A stretch of DNA of 64,000 nucleotides, taken from Pristionchus mayeri (taxonomy: Eukaryota > Nematoda > Chromadorea > Rhabditida > Neodiplogasteridae). The notes below the pieces were generated by a model. That model did no database searches and was not told the origin of the DNA. It was given only the letters and a program-made list of their open reading frames with translations. Shown one piece after another: positions 20,012 through 29,896 of this stretch (position 1 is its first letter; every line of letters begins with the position of its first letter). A program made the translations under genes and the position numbers. The stretch spans positions 22,482,984-22,546,983 of the forward strand of contig BTRK01000005.1 in NCBI GenBank assembly GCA_036245805.1, in the 5' to 3' direction.

Positions 20012-20439
20012 CATTGAACCAACATCCAAGTGAACCAGGTTCCCAATGAAACAACTTCCCCGTGAACCAGGTTCCCAATTAACAATTTCCCCGTGAACCA
20101 GGTTCTCTGTAAACCAGGTTCCCCGTGAACCAGGTTCCCAATTAATCAACTTTAATGTGAACCAGGTTCTCTGTAAACCAGGTTCCCCGTGAACCAGGTT
20201 CTCAATTAATCAACTTTCATGTGAACCAGGTTCCCCGTGAGCCAGGTTCCCAATTAACCAACTTTCATGTGAACCAGGTTCCCCGTGAGCCAGGTTCCCC
20301 GTGAGCCAGGTTCCCAATTAACCAACTTTCATGTGAACCAGGTTCCCCGTGAGCCAGGTTCCCAATTAACCAACTTTCATGTGAACCAGGTTCCCCGTGA
20401 GCCAGGTTCCCAATTAACCAACTTTCATGTGAACCAGGT
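20012..20439 (+). repeat. 16/48-bp minisatellite, unit 3
   Basis: Same as unit 1, including the extra 16-bp step. Confidence 0.95.
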
Positions 20440-22133
20440 ACTTCGTAGACGATAGTTCACGGTAGTGAGAATCACGGTTTCCTCGTTTTCCAACTTCACA
20501 TCGACAATTCCACCGTCACGTGGGTTTACACATGTATAGACACAGAAATAAATTTGAATGGTTTTGCCACCCTTACCGTAAAGAGGCAAAATGGCGACGC
20601 ACTACACTAAATGCCGGCTAAATTTGCCGGTCCCCCCACACTTGAAAGCCAGATCCGGATTTAAATGCACTGAACGCCGGTTTTGGTGTACAGCAGAATC
20701 ACTGCACTGTTCACTCTCACAATTTTCATGCGTTGAGCTACAGTATCTCATGCGTCGCGGAAGCCGTTGTTTTTGCATCAAAATTTCAAACTAAATTTTA
20801 AAATATTTTCTTAGTGTTTTTAGATTCTTAGGCGTGCCCAGTTTAGGGAGTGTAAACATTAAGGGGGGTCGATCTTCCGAAGGAATGGTATCGTTTTGAC
20901 ACTATTTATTTATTGTATACAATTAGTTACGGTCTAAATCGCAAGAATGATCCTTGTTACTAATGAAAACGCCACAAATAAAAATACAGCAACTCATTTT
21001 ATAAAACACACCGATGAAAAATTACGGTAGTCTTGAAATAAAGTCAGTTCCAGTTTTTTTGAATTTACTAGGCTCCTGGCACGGCATGATTGGGACTTTT
21101 TACGGAAATCATCTCGTGATAGCATTTTCCCGAAGTGCATTATTACGGTCTTGATGTTGCTGTGATGACGATCACCATTTAGTTCACTGATGATGCATTC
21201 CAAACAAAAGTTAAACGCGTACAGCCATTCGATATTTATCGACGGGCACAACGATTCAATAAACTACAGTAAGCCATTCAAAATTATTTCGAGATAGTGG
21301 ATCAACGATAGGTGTAAATCTCTCATGTTATCTCAATCTATCATGTATCGACTCCACTCCAAACCGTTCGATCGTTAAACCAATGATCAGAACATACTTT
21401 TCATCTTCTGTGAATAGCCTACCTAATAGTGTAATCTACGTGCGCATTCGAGAGGTGGGAAACTGGAAATTTTAGGAAGAGCATTGGCAAGAGTTCCTGG
21501 TGACAACCCAATAGAGATTTACTTAATCTGAACCAATACTAATCTGTAAAAAAATTAAAATAGATTTAAACAAACAGTGCACACTTTCTGTACCTGGAAA
21601 TTTCAGCGGGATAGGGCGCCTCCCTAACTTTCATAGCAGAAAGTACATAGAGTTGGCCTACTGCTACTGAAGAAATTGCGAAGGTACTCTGAGGCACATT
21701 TTCAGAAATCAGTGTTGAACGTAATGGAAAATGGCAATTTTTAAAATGGACATAGCAATAAGGAAAATATCATAAAGTAGAAATGGACAAGATAGTATGA
21801 AAGCTCAATAGGTGCTTCTCATAAGCATATATCAAAATAAAAAAGAAATTTTTTGTAACTAGTTGACTAAGTTTTTAAGATGGACAGTTTACTAAGTTTT
21901 TTAAGATATAAGTTTCGAAGAGAGATGGATAAATGACGAAACCCAAGCTTTATTTCCGAAGATCTCAGCGCCCAGTCACATCTAAACCCCCTGCTTACTA
22001 ATGATCTCGTTCTAAGTTCTTAAGAACGTGATCGCAAATTCCGGGAACATATCCAAGCTTTCTTTCTGAAGATCTCAGCGCCCAGTTACATCTAAACCCA
22101 TTGCTTACTAATGATCTCGTTCTAAGTTCTTAA

Positions 22134-22382
22134 AGTTACCCAACACCCTTGAAAATGCCTTTCCATATTATTTAACAATGTAGTAGAACGGGTTCTAATC
22201 AGTTAAACTAGAATAATGAAAATAATAGAAAATCAATATATGCAGCAACGTGGAGCCGTGAAGTTTCAGTCTGAGTTGCAACATCACGCCCGCTCTCTCT
22301 CTTTTATACACTCTCTCGCTCGTTTTGTCGTGATCAGGGTACTCCCGCCAGTTCAAATTATTTACATGGGTGTTGGGAAACT
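22134..22382 (+). mobile_element. TTAA element family 2, unit 4
   Basis: Duplicate of the 13,768 element with a private A-to-G change (gccgtGaag near 22,260). TTAA at 22,130-22,133 and 22,383-22,386. Confidence 0.92.
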
Positions 22383-22496
22383 TTAAGAACGTGATCGCAA
22401 ATTCCGGGAACATATCCAAGCTTTCTTTCTGAAGATCTCAGCGCCCAGTCACATCTAAACCCATTGCTTACTAATGATCTCGTTCTAAGTTCTTAA

Positions 22497-22702
22497 AGTT
22501 ACCGGACGAGGACAAAATTGACCCCCTATTTTTTGTCCTCCATCGAATAGCCGATGGCTGACTTAGTTGAGTATGAATAAACAAAAATGCTAAAAATCAA
22601 TAATAGCCTCAAGGGAAAGCAGGAAATGATCCGCGCTCTCTCACTTTTGCATACTCTCTTGTACACGCGACCAGATCAGGGTTTCGTCCTCGTCCGGTAA
22701 CT
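22497..22702 (+). mobile_element. TTAA element family 1, unit 4
   Basis: Duplicate of the 14,131 element. TTAA at 22,493-22,496 and 22,703-22,706. Shares AATAAACAAAA with unit 1, against AATATACAAAA in units 2 and 3. Confidence 0.92.
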
Positions 22703-22805
22703 TTAAGAACGTGATCGCAAATTCCGGGAACATATCCAAGCTTTCTTTCTGAAGATCTCAGAGCCCAGTTACATCTAAACTCCCTGATTGCTAATTATCT
22801 CGTCT

Positions 22806-23313
22806 CATTGAACCAACATCCAAGTGAACCAGGTTCCCAATGAAACAACTTCCCCGTGAACCAGGTTCCCAATTAACAATTTCCCCGTGAACCAGGTTCT
22901 CTGTAAACCAGGTTCCCCGTGAACCAGGTTCCCAATTAATCAACTTTAATGTGAACCAGGTTCTCTGTAAACCAGGTTCCCCGTGAACCAGGTTCTCAAT
23001 TAATCAACTTTCATGTGAACCAGGTTCCCCGTGAGCCAGGTTCCCAATTAACCAACTTTCATGTGAACCAGGTTCCCCGTGAGCCAGGTTCCCAATTAAC
23101 CAACTTTCATGTGAACCAGGTTCCCCGTGAGCCAGGTTCCCAATTAACCAACTTTCATGTGAACCAGGTTCCCCGTGAGCCAGGTTCCCAATTAACCAAC
23201 TTTCATGTGAACCAGGTTCCCCGTGAGCCAGGTTCCCAATTAACCAACTTTCATGTGAACCAGGTTCCCCGTGAGCCAGGTTCCCAATTAACCAACTTTC
23301 ATGTGAACCAGGT
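22806..23313 (+). repeat. 16/48-bp minisatellite, unit 4
   Basis: Expanded by two further 48-bp repeats relative to unit 2. Confidence 0.95.
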
Positions 23314-23390
23314 ACTTCGTAGACGATAGTTCACGGTAGTGAGAATCACGGTTTCCTCGTTTTCCAACTTCACATCGACAATTCCACCGT

Positions 23391-23626
23391 CACGTGGGTT
23401 TACACATGTATAGACACAGAAATAAATTTGAATGGTTTTGCCACCCTTACCGTAAAGAGGCAAAATGGCGACGCACTACACTAAATGCCGGCTAAATTTG
23501 CCGGTCCCCCACACTTGAAAGCCAGATCCGGATTTAAATGCACTGAACGCCGGTTTTGGTGTACGGATGTCCGGTTGTGTAAGGTTAACTATTACACTTA
23601 ATTTGTAATTTGCACAGCTGGCACCT
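23391..23626 (+). repeat. Dispersed repeat D, full-length copy
   Basis: Full copy running through the GTAC point at which copies in units 1-3 (14,945-15,117; 17,723-17,895; 20,517-20,689) are truncated, into GGTTGTGTAAGGTTAACTAT and GCACAGCTGGCACC. Reverse complement of 6,892-7,135. Further full copies are at 24,610-24,845 and 25,830-26,065. Confidence 0.88.
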
Positions 23627-24122
23627 GTCCCACGCCTGAAGAATTTATTTGTCTTGCGGAAAATATTTTGAGCCCACGTGACCGTTATCACCCACTTACC
23701 AGCGGAAACCATATCACTAATTACCGCTAATTACGCCCTATTTAGCGTTTTCCCTAAAGCAAACTGACGTATCCATCACTGTCCACCTTATTTGCGATAG
23801 AACATAGGCGAAAATTAACTTCCAGTCGATAGATCACCCGTTATCACCCTTATCAGTCGATCCATATCACTAATTCCTACTAATTACTCACTAATTAGTG
23901 TTTCCCGGAAAGCAAACTGACGTTTCCCTCACTTCCCACCTTGCTCTCGATAGAGCACTAACGGTTATTACAAAGCGCAGTAGATTTGATCCCTTATCAG
24001 TGAGTTCGAGTCCCAGCTTACCCGATCAAACGTGTCCATACACGTTTGTTCGTTACTCTCTAATACACTCTGAGAACGCGCTACCCTCTTTCTATATTCG
24101 TCATCCATCGAGGGTCCGCCAT

Positions 24123-24169
24123 GTGGCTTCGTAGTCAAGTGGTTAGGACGTTCGACTCTCAATCCAAGA
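24123..24169 (+). pseudogene. Truncated tRNA-like sequence at tandem junction 1
   Basis: First 47 nt of the tRNA-like sequence seen complete at 26,563-26,636, cut after AATCCAAGA by the minisatellite. Retains the A box region (TAGTCAAGTGGTTAGG) and loses the B box. Confidence 0.75.
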
Positions 24170-25389
24170 ATTAACCAACTTTCATGTGAACCAGGTTCCC
24201 CGTGAGCCAGGTTCCCAATTAACCAACTTTCATGTGAACCAGGTTCCCCGTGAGCCAGGTTCCCAATTAACCAACTTTCATGTGAACCAGGTTCCCCGTG
24301 AGCCAGGTTCCCAATTAACCAACTTTCATGTGAACCAGGTTCCCCGTGAGCCAGGTTCCCAATTAACCAACTTTCATGTGAACCAGGTTCCCCGTGAGCC
24401 AGGTTCCCAATTAACCAACTTTCATGTGAACCAGGTTCCCCGTGAGCCAGGTTCCCAATTAACCAACTTTCATGTGAACCAGGTTCCCCGTGAGCCAGGT
24501 TCCCAATTAACCAACTTTCATGTGAACCAGGTACTTCGTAGACGATAGTTCACGGTAGTGAGAATCACGGTTTCCTCGTTTTCAAACTTCACATCGACAA
24601 TTCCACCGTCACGTGGGTTTACACATGTATAGACACAGAAATAAATTTGAATGGTTTTGCCACCCTTACCGTAAAGAGGCAAAATGGCGACGCACTACAC
24701 TAAATGCCGGCTAAATTTGCCGGTCCCCCCACACTTGAAAGCCAGATCCGGATTTAAATGCACTGAACGCCGGTTTTGGTGTACGGATCTCCGGTTGTGT
24801 AAGGTTAACTATTACACTTAATTTGTAATTTGCACAGCTGGCACTTGTCCCACGCCTGAAGAATTTATTTGTCTTGCGGAAAATATTTTGAGCCCACGTG
24901 ACCGTTATCACCCACTTACCAGCGGAAACCATATCACTAATTACCGCTAATTACGTCCTATTTAGCGTTTTCCCTAAAGCAAACTGACGTATCCATCACT
25001 GTCCACCTTATTTGCGATAGAACATAGGCGAAAATTAACTTCCAGTCGATAGATCACCCGTTATCACCCTTATCAGTCGATCCATATCACTAATTCCTAC
25101 TAATTACTCACTAATTAGTGTTTCCCGGAAAGCAAACTGACGTTTCCCTCACTTCCCACCTTGCTCTCGATAGAGCACTAACGGTTATTACAAAGCGCAG
25201 TAGATTTGATCCCTTATCAGTGAGTTCGAGTCCCAGCTTACCCGATCAAACGTGTCCATACACGTTTGTTCGTTACTCTCTAATACACTCTGAGAACGCG
25301 CTACCCTCTTTCTATATTCGTCATCCATCGAGGGTCCGCCATGTGGCTTCGTAGTCAAGTGGTTAGGACGTTCGACTCTCAATCCAAGA
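24170..25389 (+). repeat. 1220-bp tandem unit, copy 2
   Basis: Exactly 1220 bp from the join AATCCAAGA|ATTAACCAAC to the next identical join. Begins with 48-bp minisatellite repeats (24,170-24,532). Confidence 0.95.
25343..25389 (+). pseudogene. Truncated tRNA-like sequence at tandem junction 2
   Basis: Same 47-nt half as at 24,123, cut at the same base. Confidence 0.75.
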
Positions 25390-26609
25390 ATTAACCAACT
25401 TTCATGTGAACCAGGTTCCCCGTGAGCCAGGTTCCCAATTAACCAACTTTCATGTGAACCAGGTTCCCCGTGAGCCAGGTTCCCAATTAACCAACTTTCA
25501 TGTGAACCAGGTTCCCCGTGAGCCAGGTTCCCAATTAACCAACTTTCATGTGAACCAGGTTCCCCGTGAGCCAGGTTCCCAATTAACCAACTTTCATGTG
25601 AACCAGGTTCCCCGTGAGCCAGGTTCCCAATTAACCAACTTTCATGTGAACCAGGTTCCCCGTGAGCCAGGTTCCCAATTAACCAACTTTCATGTGAACC
25701 AGGTTCCCCGTGAGCCAGGTTCCCAATTAACCAACTTTCATGTGAACCAGGTACTTCGTAGACGATAGTTCACGGTAGTGAGAATCACGGTTTCCTCGTT
25801 TTCAAACTTCACATCGACAATTCCACCGTCACGTGGGTTTACACATGTATAGACACAGAAATAAATTTGAATGGTTTTGCCACCCTTACCGTAAAGAGGC
25901 AAAATGGCGACGCACTACACTAAATGCCGGCTAAATTTGCCGGTCCCCCCACACTTGAAAGCCAGATCCGGATTTAAATGCACTGAACGCCGGTTTTGGT
26001 GTACGGATCTCCGGTTGTGTAAGGTTAACTATTACACTTAATTTGTAATTTGCACAGCTGGCACTTGTCCCACGCCTGAAGAATTTATTTGTCTTGCGGA
26101 AAATATTTTGAGCCCACGTGACCGTTATCACCCACTTACCAGCGGAAACCATATCACTAATTACCGCTAATTACGTCCTATTTAGCGTTTTCCCTAAAGC
26201 AAACTGACGTATCCATCACTGTCCACCTTATTTGCGATAGAACATAGGCGAAAATTAACTTCCAGTCGATAGATCACCCGTTATCACCCTTATCAGTCGA
26301 TCCTTATCACTAATTCCTACTAATTACTCACTAATTAGTGTTTCCCGGAAAGCAAACTGACGTTTCCCTCACTTCCCACCTTGCTCTCGATAGAGCACTA
26401 ACGGTTATTACAAAGCGCAGTAGATTTGATCCCTTATCAGTGAGTTCGAGTCCCAGCTTACCCGATCAAACGTGTCCATACACGTTTGTTCGTTACTCTC
26501 TAATACACTCTGAGAACGCGCTACCCTCTCTCTATATTCGTCATCCATCGAGGGTCCGCCATGTGGCTTCGTAGTCAAGTGGTTAGGACGTTCGACTCTC
26601 AATCCAAGA
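25390..26609 (+). repeat. 1220-bp tandem unit, copy 3
   Basis: Identical to copy 2 apart from a few substitutions (for example tccTtatcac near 26,302 and CtctctaT at 26,530). At its right end the sequence continues into the intact tRNA-like sequence instead of another minisatellite. Confidence 0.95.
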
Positions 26610-26636
26610 GGCTTGGGTTCGATCCCCCTCGGTGAC
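26563..26636 (+). pseudogene. Complete tRNA-like sequence (SINE-type)
   Basis: 74 nt with A box TAGTCAAGTGG and B box GGTTCGATCCC. A CTCTCAA seven-base loop would give a CTC anticodon, but the acceptor stem (GTGGCTT with CGGTGAC) pairs at only about 5 of 7 positions and the T stem is weak. Upstream sequence is shared with the inverted element at 28,915-29,400, so it is the tRNA-derived part of a SINE-like repeat. Confidence 0.65.
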
Positions 26637-26759
26637 TGGTCATTTGCTCGTTATATTTCTCTCTATTCCGAATTTCGGGGTACAAAACAATTCCGACAAT
26701 TCCGAGATTCCAGGTTATATAGGGGTATCAAAAGGAATAGAGAGAGGAACTAGTTGTCT
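26610..26759. repeat. 3' flank of the SINE-like element
   Basis: Includes TTTCTCTCTATTCC, GATTCCAGGTTATATAGGGG and GGAATAGAGAGAGGAAC. The same words recur inverted at 28,910-29,000 (CTATATAACCTGGAATC, CTATAGAGAGAATTAAG). Confidence 0.6.
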
Positions 26760-27389
26760 AAGTTTTTAAGATGGCACAGTTTACTAAGTTCTTAAGATAC
26801 GTTTGGAACAGAAAGGTGGCAAAATGACGAAACCCAAGAATTTTTCATGAAGATTACTACATAATTCGTTCTAAGTTTCTAAGAAAGTGATAGCTAAATG
26901 CCGGGAACATAACCGAGCAATCTTTCCCACGATATCAGCGCACCGTTACATCTAAACTCCCGGTTTCCAGTTAACTACTTGACTGGTTCTAAGTTCTTAA
27001 GAACGTGATAGCTCAATGCCGGGAACATATCCAAGCATTCTTTCCGAAGATGCTTACTACTGACGTTTCTAAGTTTCTAAGAAAGTGACAGCTAAATGCC
27101 GGGAACATATCCAAGCAATATTTCCCACGATATCAGCGCACCGTTACATCTAAACTCCCGGTTTCCAGTTAACTACTTGACTGGTTCTAAGTTCTTAAGA
27201 ACGTGATAACTCAATGCCGGGAACATATCCAAGCATCCTCTCCGAAGATGCTTACTACTGACGTTTCTAAGTTTCTAACAAAGTGATAGCTCTATGCCGG
27301 TGACATATCCGAGCATTCTTTCCCATGATATCAGCGCCCAGTTACATCTAAACTCCCGGTTTCCAGGGAACTACTTGACTCGTTTATAA
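26760..27389 (-). repeat. Satellite patch, inverted relative to the main array
   Basis: Reverse-complement monomers of the 118/80-bp satellite (TCTAAGTTCTTAAGAACGTG, GCCGGGAACATATCCAAGCA, TAAACTCCCGGTTTCCAG), more diverged than those of the main array. The left edge (AACTAGTTGTCTAAGTTTTT... ATGACGAAACCCAAG) matches the left edge of the 110-bp satellite inside the 2.79-kb units (13,490-13,580), which links the two satellite families. Confidence 0.9.
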
Positions 27390-27645
27390 GTTTCAAAAAA
27401 GTGAAAAAATAAAAAAATTGTGAAAGAAATATATTCTTTATTTGCAATAAACACTGCGCAATAATATTCAAATATTTATTTGAGGATAAAATTAACGAGC
27501 CGTATATACTAATCGAGCCGTAGTTGAGCAGTGTTTGAGCCGTATTCTTCATAGTTTCTTCTCAAGATTCATACTCTTCGACCGTGATTTGATAGGGATG
27601 GCATCATGCGATCTCATGAAATGCAAAAGAATTAGCAAATATATT
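27390..27645 (-). repeat. Inverted, diverged copy of the 321-bp satellite insert
   Basis: Reverse complement of part of 30,896-31,216: TTTGCAATAAACACTGCGCA, GAGCCGTAGTTGAGCAGTGT, GATAGGGATGGCATCATG. Truncated at its far end (no CGCTGCGAGCAG). Confidence 0.9.
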
Positions 27646-27698
27646 CCTCTCTCTATTCTAAATGATACCCCTATATATAGCAAGGGCAGTGTGGGTCG

Positions 27699-27971
27699 CA
27701 CGGCCCCCGGAGCATCGACATAAGGAAAAGGAAAACGTCCGGAGGCATTCTCGAGCTGTATCGTAACCTTGCTTGATATTCAGGGTCGCAAATTAAATTT
27801 GCAGTTCGGATAGTGACAATTCAGGGAATATCGCTACGAGAACCATGCATTTTGCAGCTCGGATAGTGATAAATCAGGCAATCTGACTGTATCTTTTGAA
27901 AATTCCCACAATTTTTCCTTGATGCCTGCGGACGTTTAATTTTTCCGTATGTTGATGCTCCGGGGGCCGTG
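27699..27971. mobile_element. CACGGCCCCCGG TIR element, copy 2 (6-bp TSD)
   Basis: 273 bp with the same TIRs as 8,424-8,730 (CACGGCCCCCGGAGCATC both ends) and a similar interior (ATTCAGGG, TCAGGCAATC, CCTTGATGCCTGCGGACGTT). Flanked by GGGTCG at 27,693-27,698 and 27,972-27,977. Confidence 0.9.
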
Positions 27972-27977
27972 GGGTCG

Positions 27978-28224
27978 CAGAAAAGGCGCGTGCAAGAAAT
28001 AAGGATGTCTTTTCAGATACCTCGACCGCGCCACACACCAATTTTGGTTATTGTAAATATCGATTTATTGCTTGTTTTTCAGATAAATTGTTATTATTTT
28101 AAGCCTGATTATTTAATAGTTGCCTTTTACATCCTCTAGTGCATTTCCATATTGCTACGTTAGTAATAAAATTGAGAATAGCGCCTCTCAAATTCTGCTT
28201 AATCGTCGAGCTTTCCTTGATCTA
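27978..28224. other. Intergenic, no gene seen
   Basis: AT-rich, no recognisable content. Ends at a 16-bp perfect palindrome. Confidence 0.4.
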
Positions 28225-28240
28225 CCTCCGTCGACGGAGG
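28225..28240. repeat. 16-bp perfect palindrome
   Basis: CCTCCGTCGACGGAGG, immediately before the first copy of the 175-bp duplication. Confidence 0.8.
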
Positions 28241-28590
28241 CCTTCCCCCTCGATTAAACCACTCGGATCTTGTAGAGAATCTTCTTAGCTTCCACTGCAT
28301 ATGTCATATGACCGATTTCTCTCAACCGGAAGTATCGAAAACTTAGTTTGTTTGCCCGAGTATCGATGAAAACGCGTGTTTAGCACATTTTTTCGCTCAT
28401 CCTCGCTGACTGAGCCCTTCCCCCTCGATTAAACCACTCGGATCTTGTAGAGAATCTTCTTAGCTTCCACTGCATATGTCGTATGACCGATTTCTCTCAA
28501 CCGGAAATATCGAAAACTTAGCTTGTTTGCCCGAGACTTGCCGCTAACGCGTGTTTTGCACATTTTTCGTTCCGTCCTCAGCCCCCCTCC
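28241..28590. repeat. 175-bp direct duplication
   Basis: Copies 28,241-28,415 and 28,416-28,590 share CCTTCCCCCTCGATTAAACC, CTTGTAGAGAATCTTCTTAG and CTCTCAACCGGAA. On the minus strand both read through a common stretch ending in ..EAKKILYKIRVV and a stop. Copy 2 is open from an ATG (43-44 codons) and copy 1 has an early stop. Of three differences in the shared frame two are synonymous. No known domain was recognised, so no gene is called. Confidence 0.75.
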
Positions 28591-28909
28591 CGCTCCTCGT
28601 CCGGAGCAAGTAAGATTCACATAAATGACAGTTTTCTATAAAAAATAACCTCGAAAAATGCGAATATTTATTCTAAAATAAATAAACAAAAATACTGAAA
28701 CGATGAATGAAAAACCTGCCTCACTGAACTCGCTACCGTCATACTGTAGAACTCCATTCCCGAGCTAAATTTGTAAAAAACGCTGTATTTTTGTTATTTT
28801 GAATTTTTTAAAAAGTTTTCTTTGGTATGATAGAATCAGCATCGCCGATTCCGTAGGTTAGACACATTGAACAATTTATTTACTGATTTTTTAACATACC
28901 CATTGCCCT
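28591..28909. other. Intergenic, no gene seen
   Basis: AT-rich, no recognisable element. Confidence 0.35.
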
Positions 28910-29420
28910 TGCTACCTATATAACCTGGAATCTTACAATTTTGTCCCCTCTTCTCTTTCCTCTCTTTTTCCTCTCTTGACTATAGAGAGAATTAAGTGAG
29001 CAAAAGACGAACTGTCACCGAGCGGGATCGAACCCACGACCCACGGAACGAGAATCGACTATTCTAGCCACTTGGCTACGAGGCCACTTGTTCGGTGGAC
29101 TGAGGATCGCGTATATAGAGAGAGGGCAGCGCGTCCCCCAGTGCATTAGAGAGCAACGAGAAAACGTGTACGAACACGTTTGACCATGTAAGGTGCGACT
29201 CGAAGTCACTGATAAGGGATCAAATCTTCTGCCCTTTGTGATTTGTAATGACTGTTTGTGCTTTATCGAGAGCAATGTGGGCAGCGAGGGAAACGTTAGT
29301 TTGCTTTCCGGAAAACGCTAATTAGGGCGTAATTAGTGGTAATTAGTGATAAGTGTCGATTGGTAAGTGTGAAAACGATTGAACTATCGACGGGAAGTTG
29401 GAATGCGAGGGACACGCCAT
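28910..29420 (-). repeat. Inverted copy of the SINE-like element
   Basis: Reverse complement of the 26,120-26,745 region at about 70-80% identity by eye. It includes the tRNA-like part, AACGTGT.C..ACACGTTTG, TGATAAGGGATCAAATC, GTTTGCTTTCCGGAAA and GTAATTAG blocks. It has no minisatellite, so it predates or escaped the 1220-bp amplification. Confidence 0.8.
29014..29087 (-). pseudogene. tRNA-like sequence of the inverted SINE-like element
   Basis: 74 nt with A box TAGCCAAGTGGC and B box GGTTCGATCCC, both close to consensus, and a T stem (GTGGG/CCCGC) that pairs fully. The acceptor stem pairs poorly, so it is not a functional tRNA, but the Pol III promoter looks better kept than in the 26,563 copy. 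Confidence 0.65.
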
Positions 29421-29896
29421 TCTCCTTCTCTGTAGCATCGTCATTGACAATGCAATTAGTGGAAATTAGTGATAAGATTCCACTGATAAGGGTATATATT
29501 TTGCTGATAAGGGTTTATAAGTTGCTTCCCATACTAATCGATAAAGTAAAGCATTCTGGATTCGATGGGAATGACAAACCACAGCACATAATGATTTGAT
29601 AACCTATTTGTAAGTTAATTAATGATTATAACTGTACTTATTTTGCATTATCAACTGCTTTGAATATGATTTACAACATTTAAACTATTTGTATAGCTTT
29701 AAACGATAAGTAATCGATAAATTACACTTGTCCGGAAAGTTCAAAGGGTCGGCCTCCTGCACGGAAAACGCAAGGATTACTGTAGGTGGGCACATTTTCC
29801 CAAAAAGTTTTTACGACTTTTCCTTTTTTCGTTATTTTTCACGTTTTTCATCGATTTTTTAATGTTTTTTCTCAACTTTTTTTTGATTTTTTTCAG
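29421..29896. other. Intergenic, no gene seen
   Basis: Repeats of CTGATAAGGGTATA/TTTATAAG words near 29,480-29,520, then AT-rich sequence ending in a long pyrimidine-rich tract (29,800-29,896) that leads into the first exon-like module. Confidence 0.45.

Larger units (their letters stand above)
17896..20689 (+). repeat. 2.79-kb tandem unit, copy 3
   Basis: Length 2794 bp. Same content and order as copy 1, including the extra 16-bp minisatellite step, with one base fewer in a T-run. Confidence 0.95.
20690..23563 (+). repeat. 2.79-kb tandem unit, copy 4 (extended minisatellite)
   Basis: Length about 2873 bp: two additional 48-bp minisatellite repeats and one C fewer near 23,510 relative to copy 2. 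Unlike copies 1-3, it runs on past the GTAC junction into full-length dispersed repeat D, so it is the ancestral right edge of the array. Confidence 0.93.
22950..24169 (+). repeat. 1220-bp tandem unit, copy 1
   Basis: Minisatellite tail, dispersed repeat D, an ATTA-rich segment with an internal imperfect direct repeat (about 23,710-23,800 and 23,868-23,955, sharing GCAAACTGACGT and GCGATAG/CTCGATAG), then the 5' half of a tRNA-like sequence. Overlaps the last 2.79-kb unit; the left limit is approximate. Confidence 0.85.

Noticed and set aside
23015..25768. Open frames of 104-120 codons with a 16-residue period (NQVPREPGSQLTNFHV)
   Set aside because: The minisatellite unit is 48 bp, a multiple of three, so any stop-free frame stays open through the array. 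The same DNA shows 16-bp steps that ignore codons, and the frame begins and ends with the array.
14441..26609. CRISPR-like regular repeats
   Set aside because: Units are contiguous without unique spacers, and the context is a eukaryotic nuclear genome.
26563..26636. Functional tRNA gene with CTC anticodon
   Set aside because: A and B boxes and a plausible anticodon loop are present, but the acceptor stem pairs at only about five of seven positions. The sequence is shared with a larger dispersed element, so it is tRNA-derived rather than a tRNA gene.
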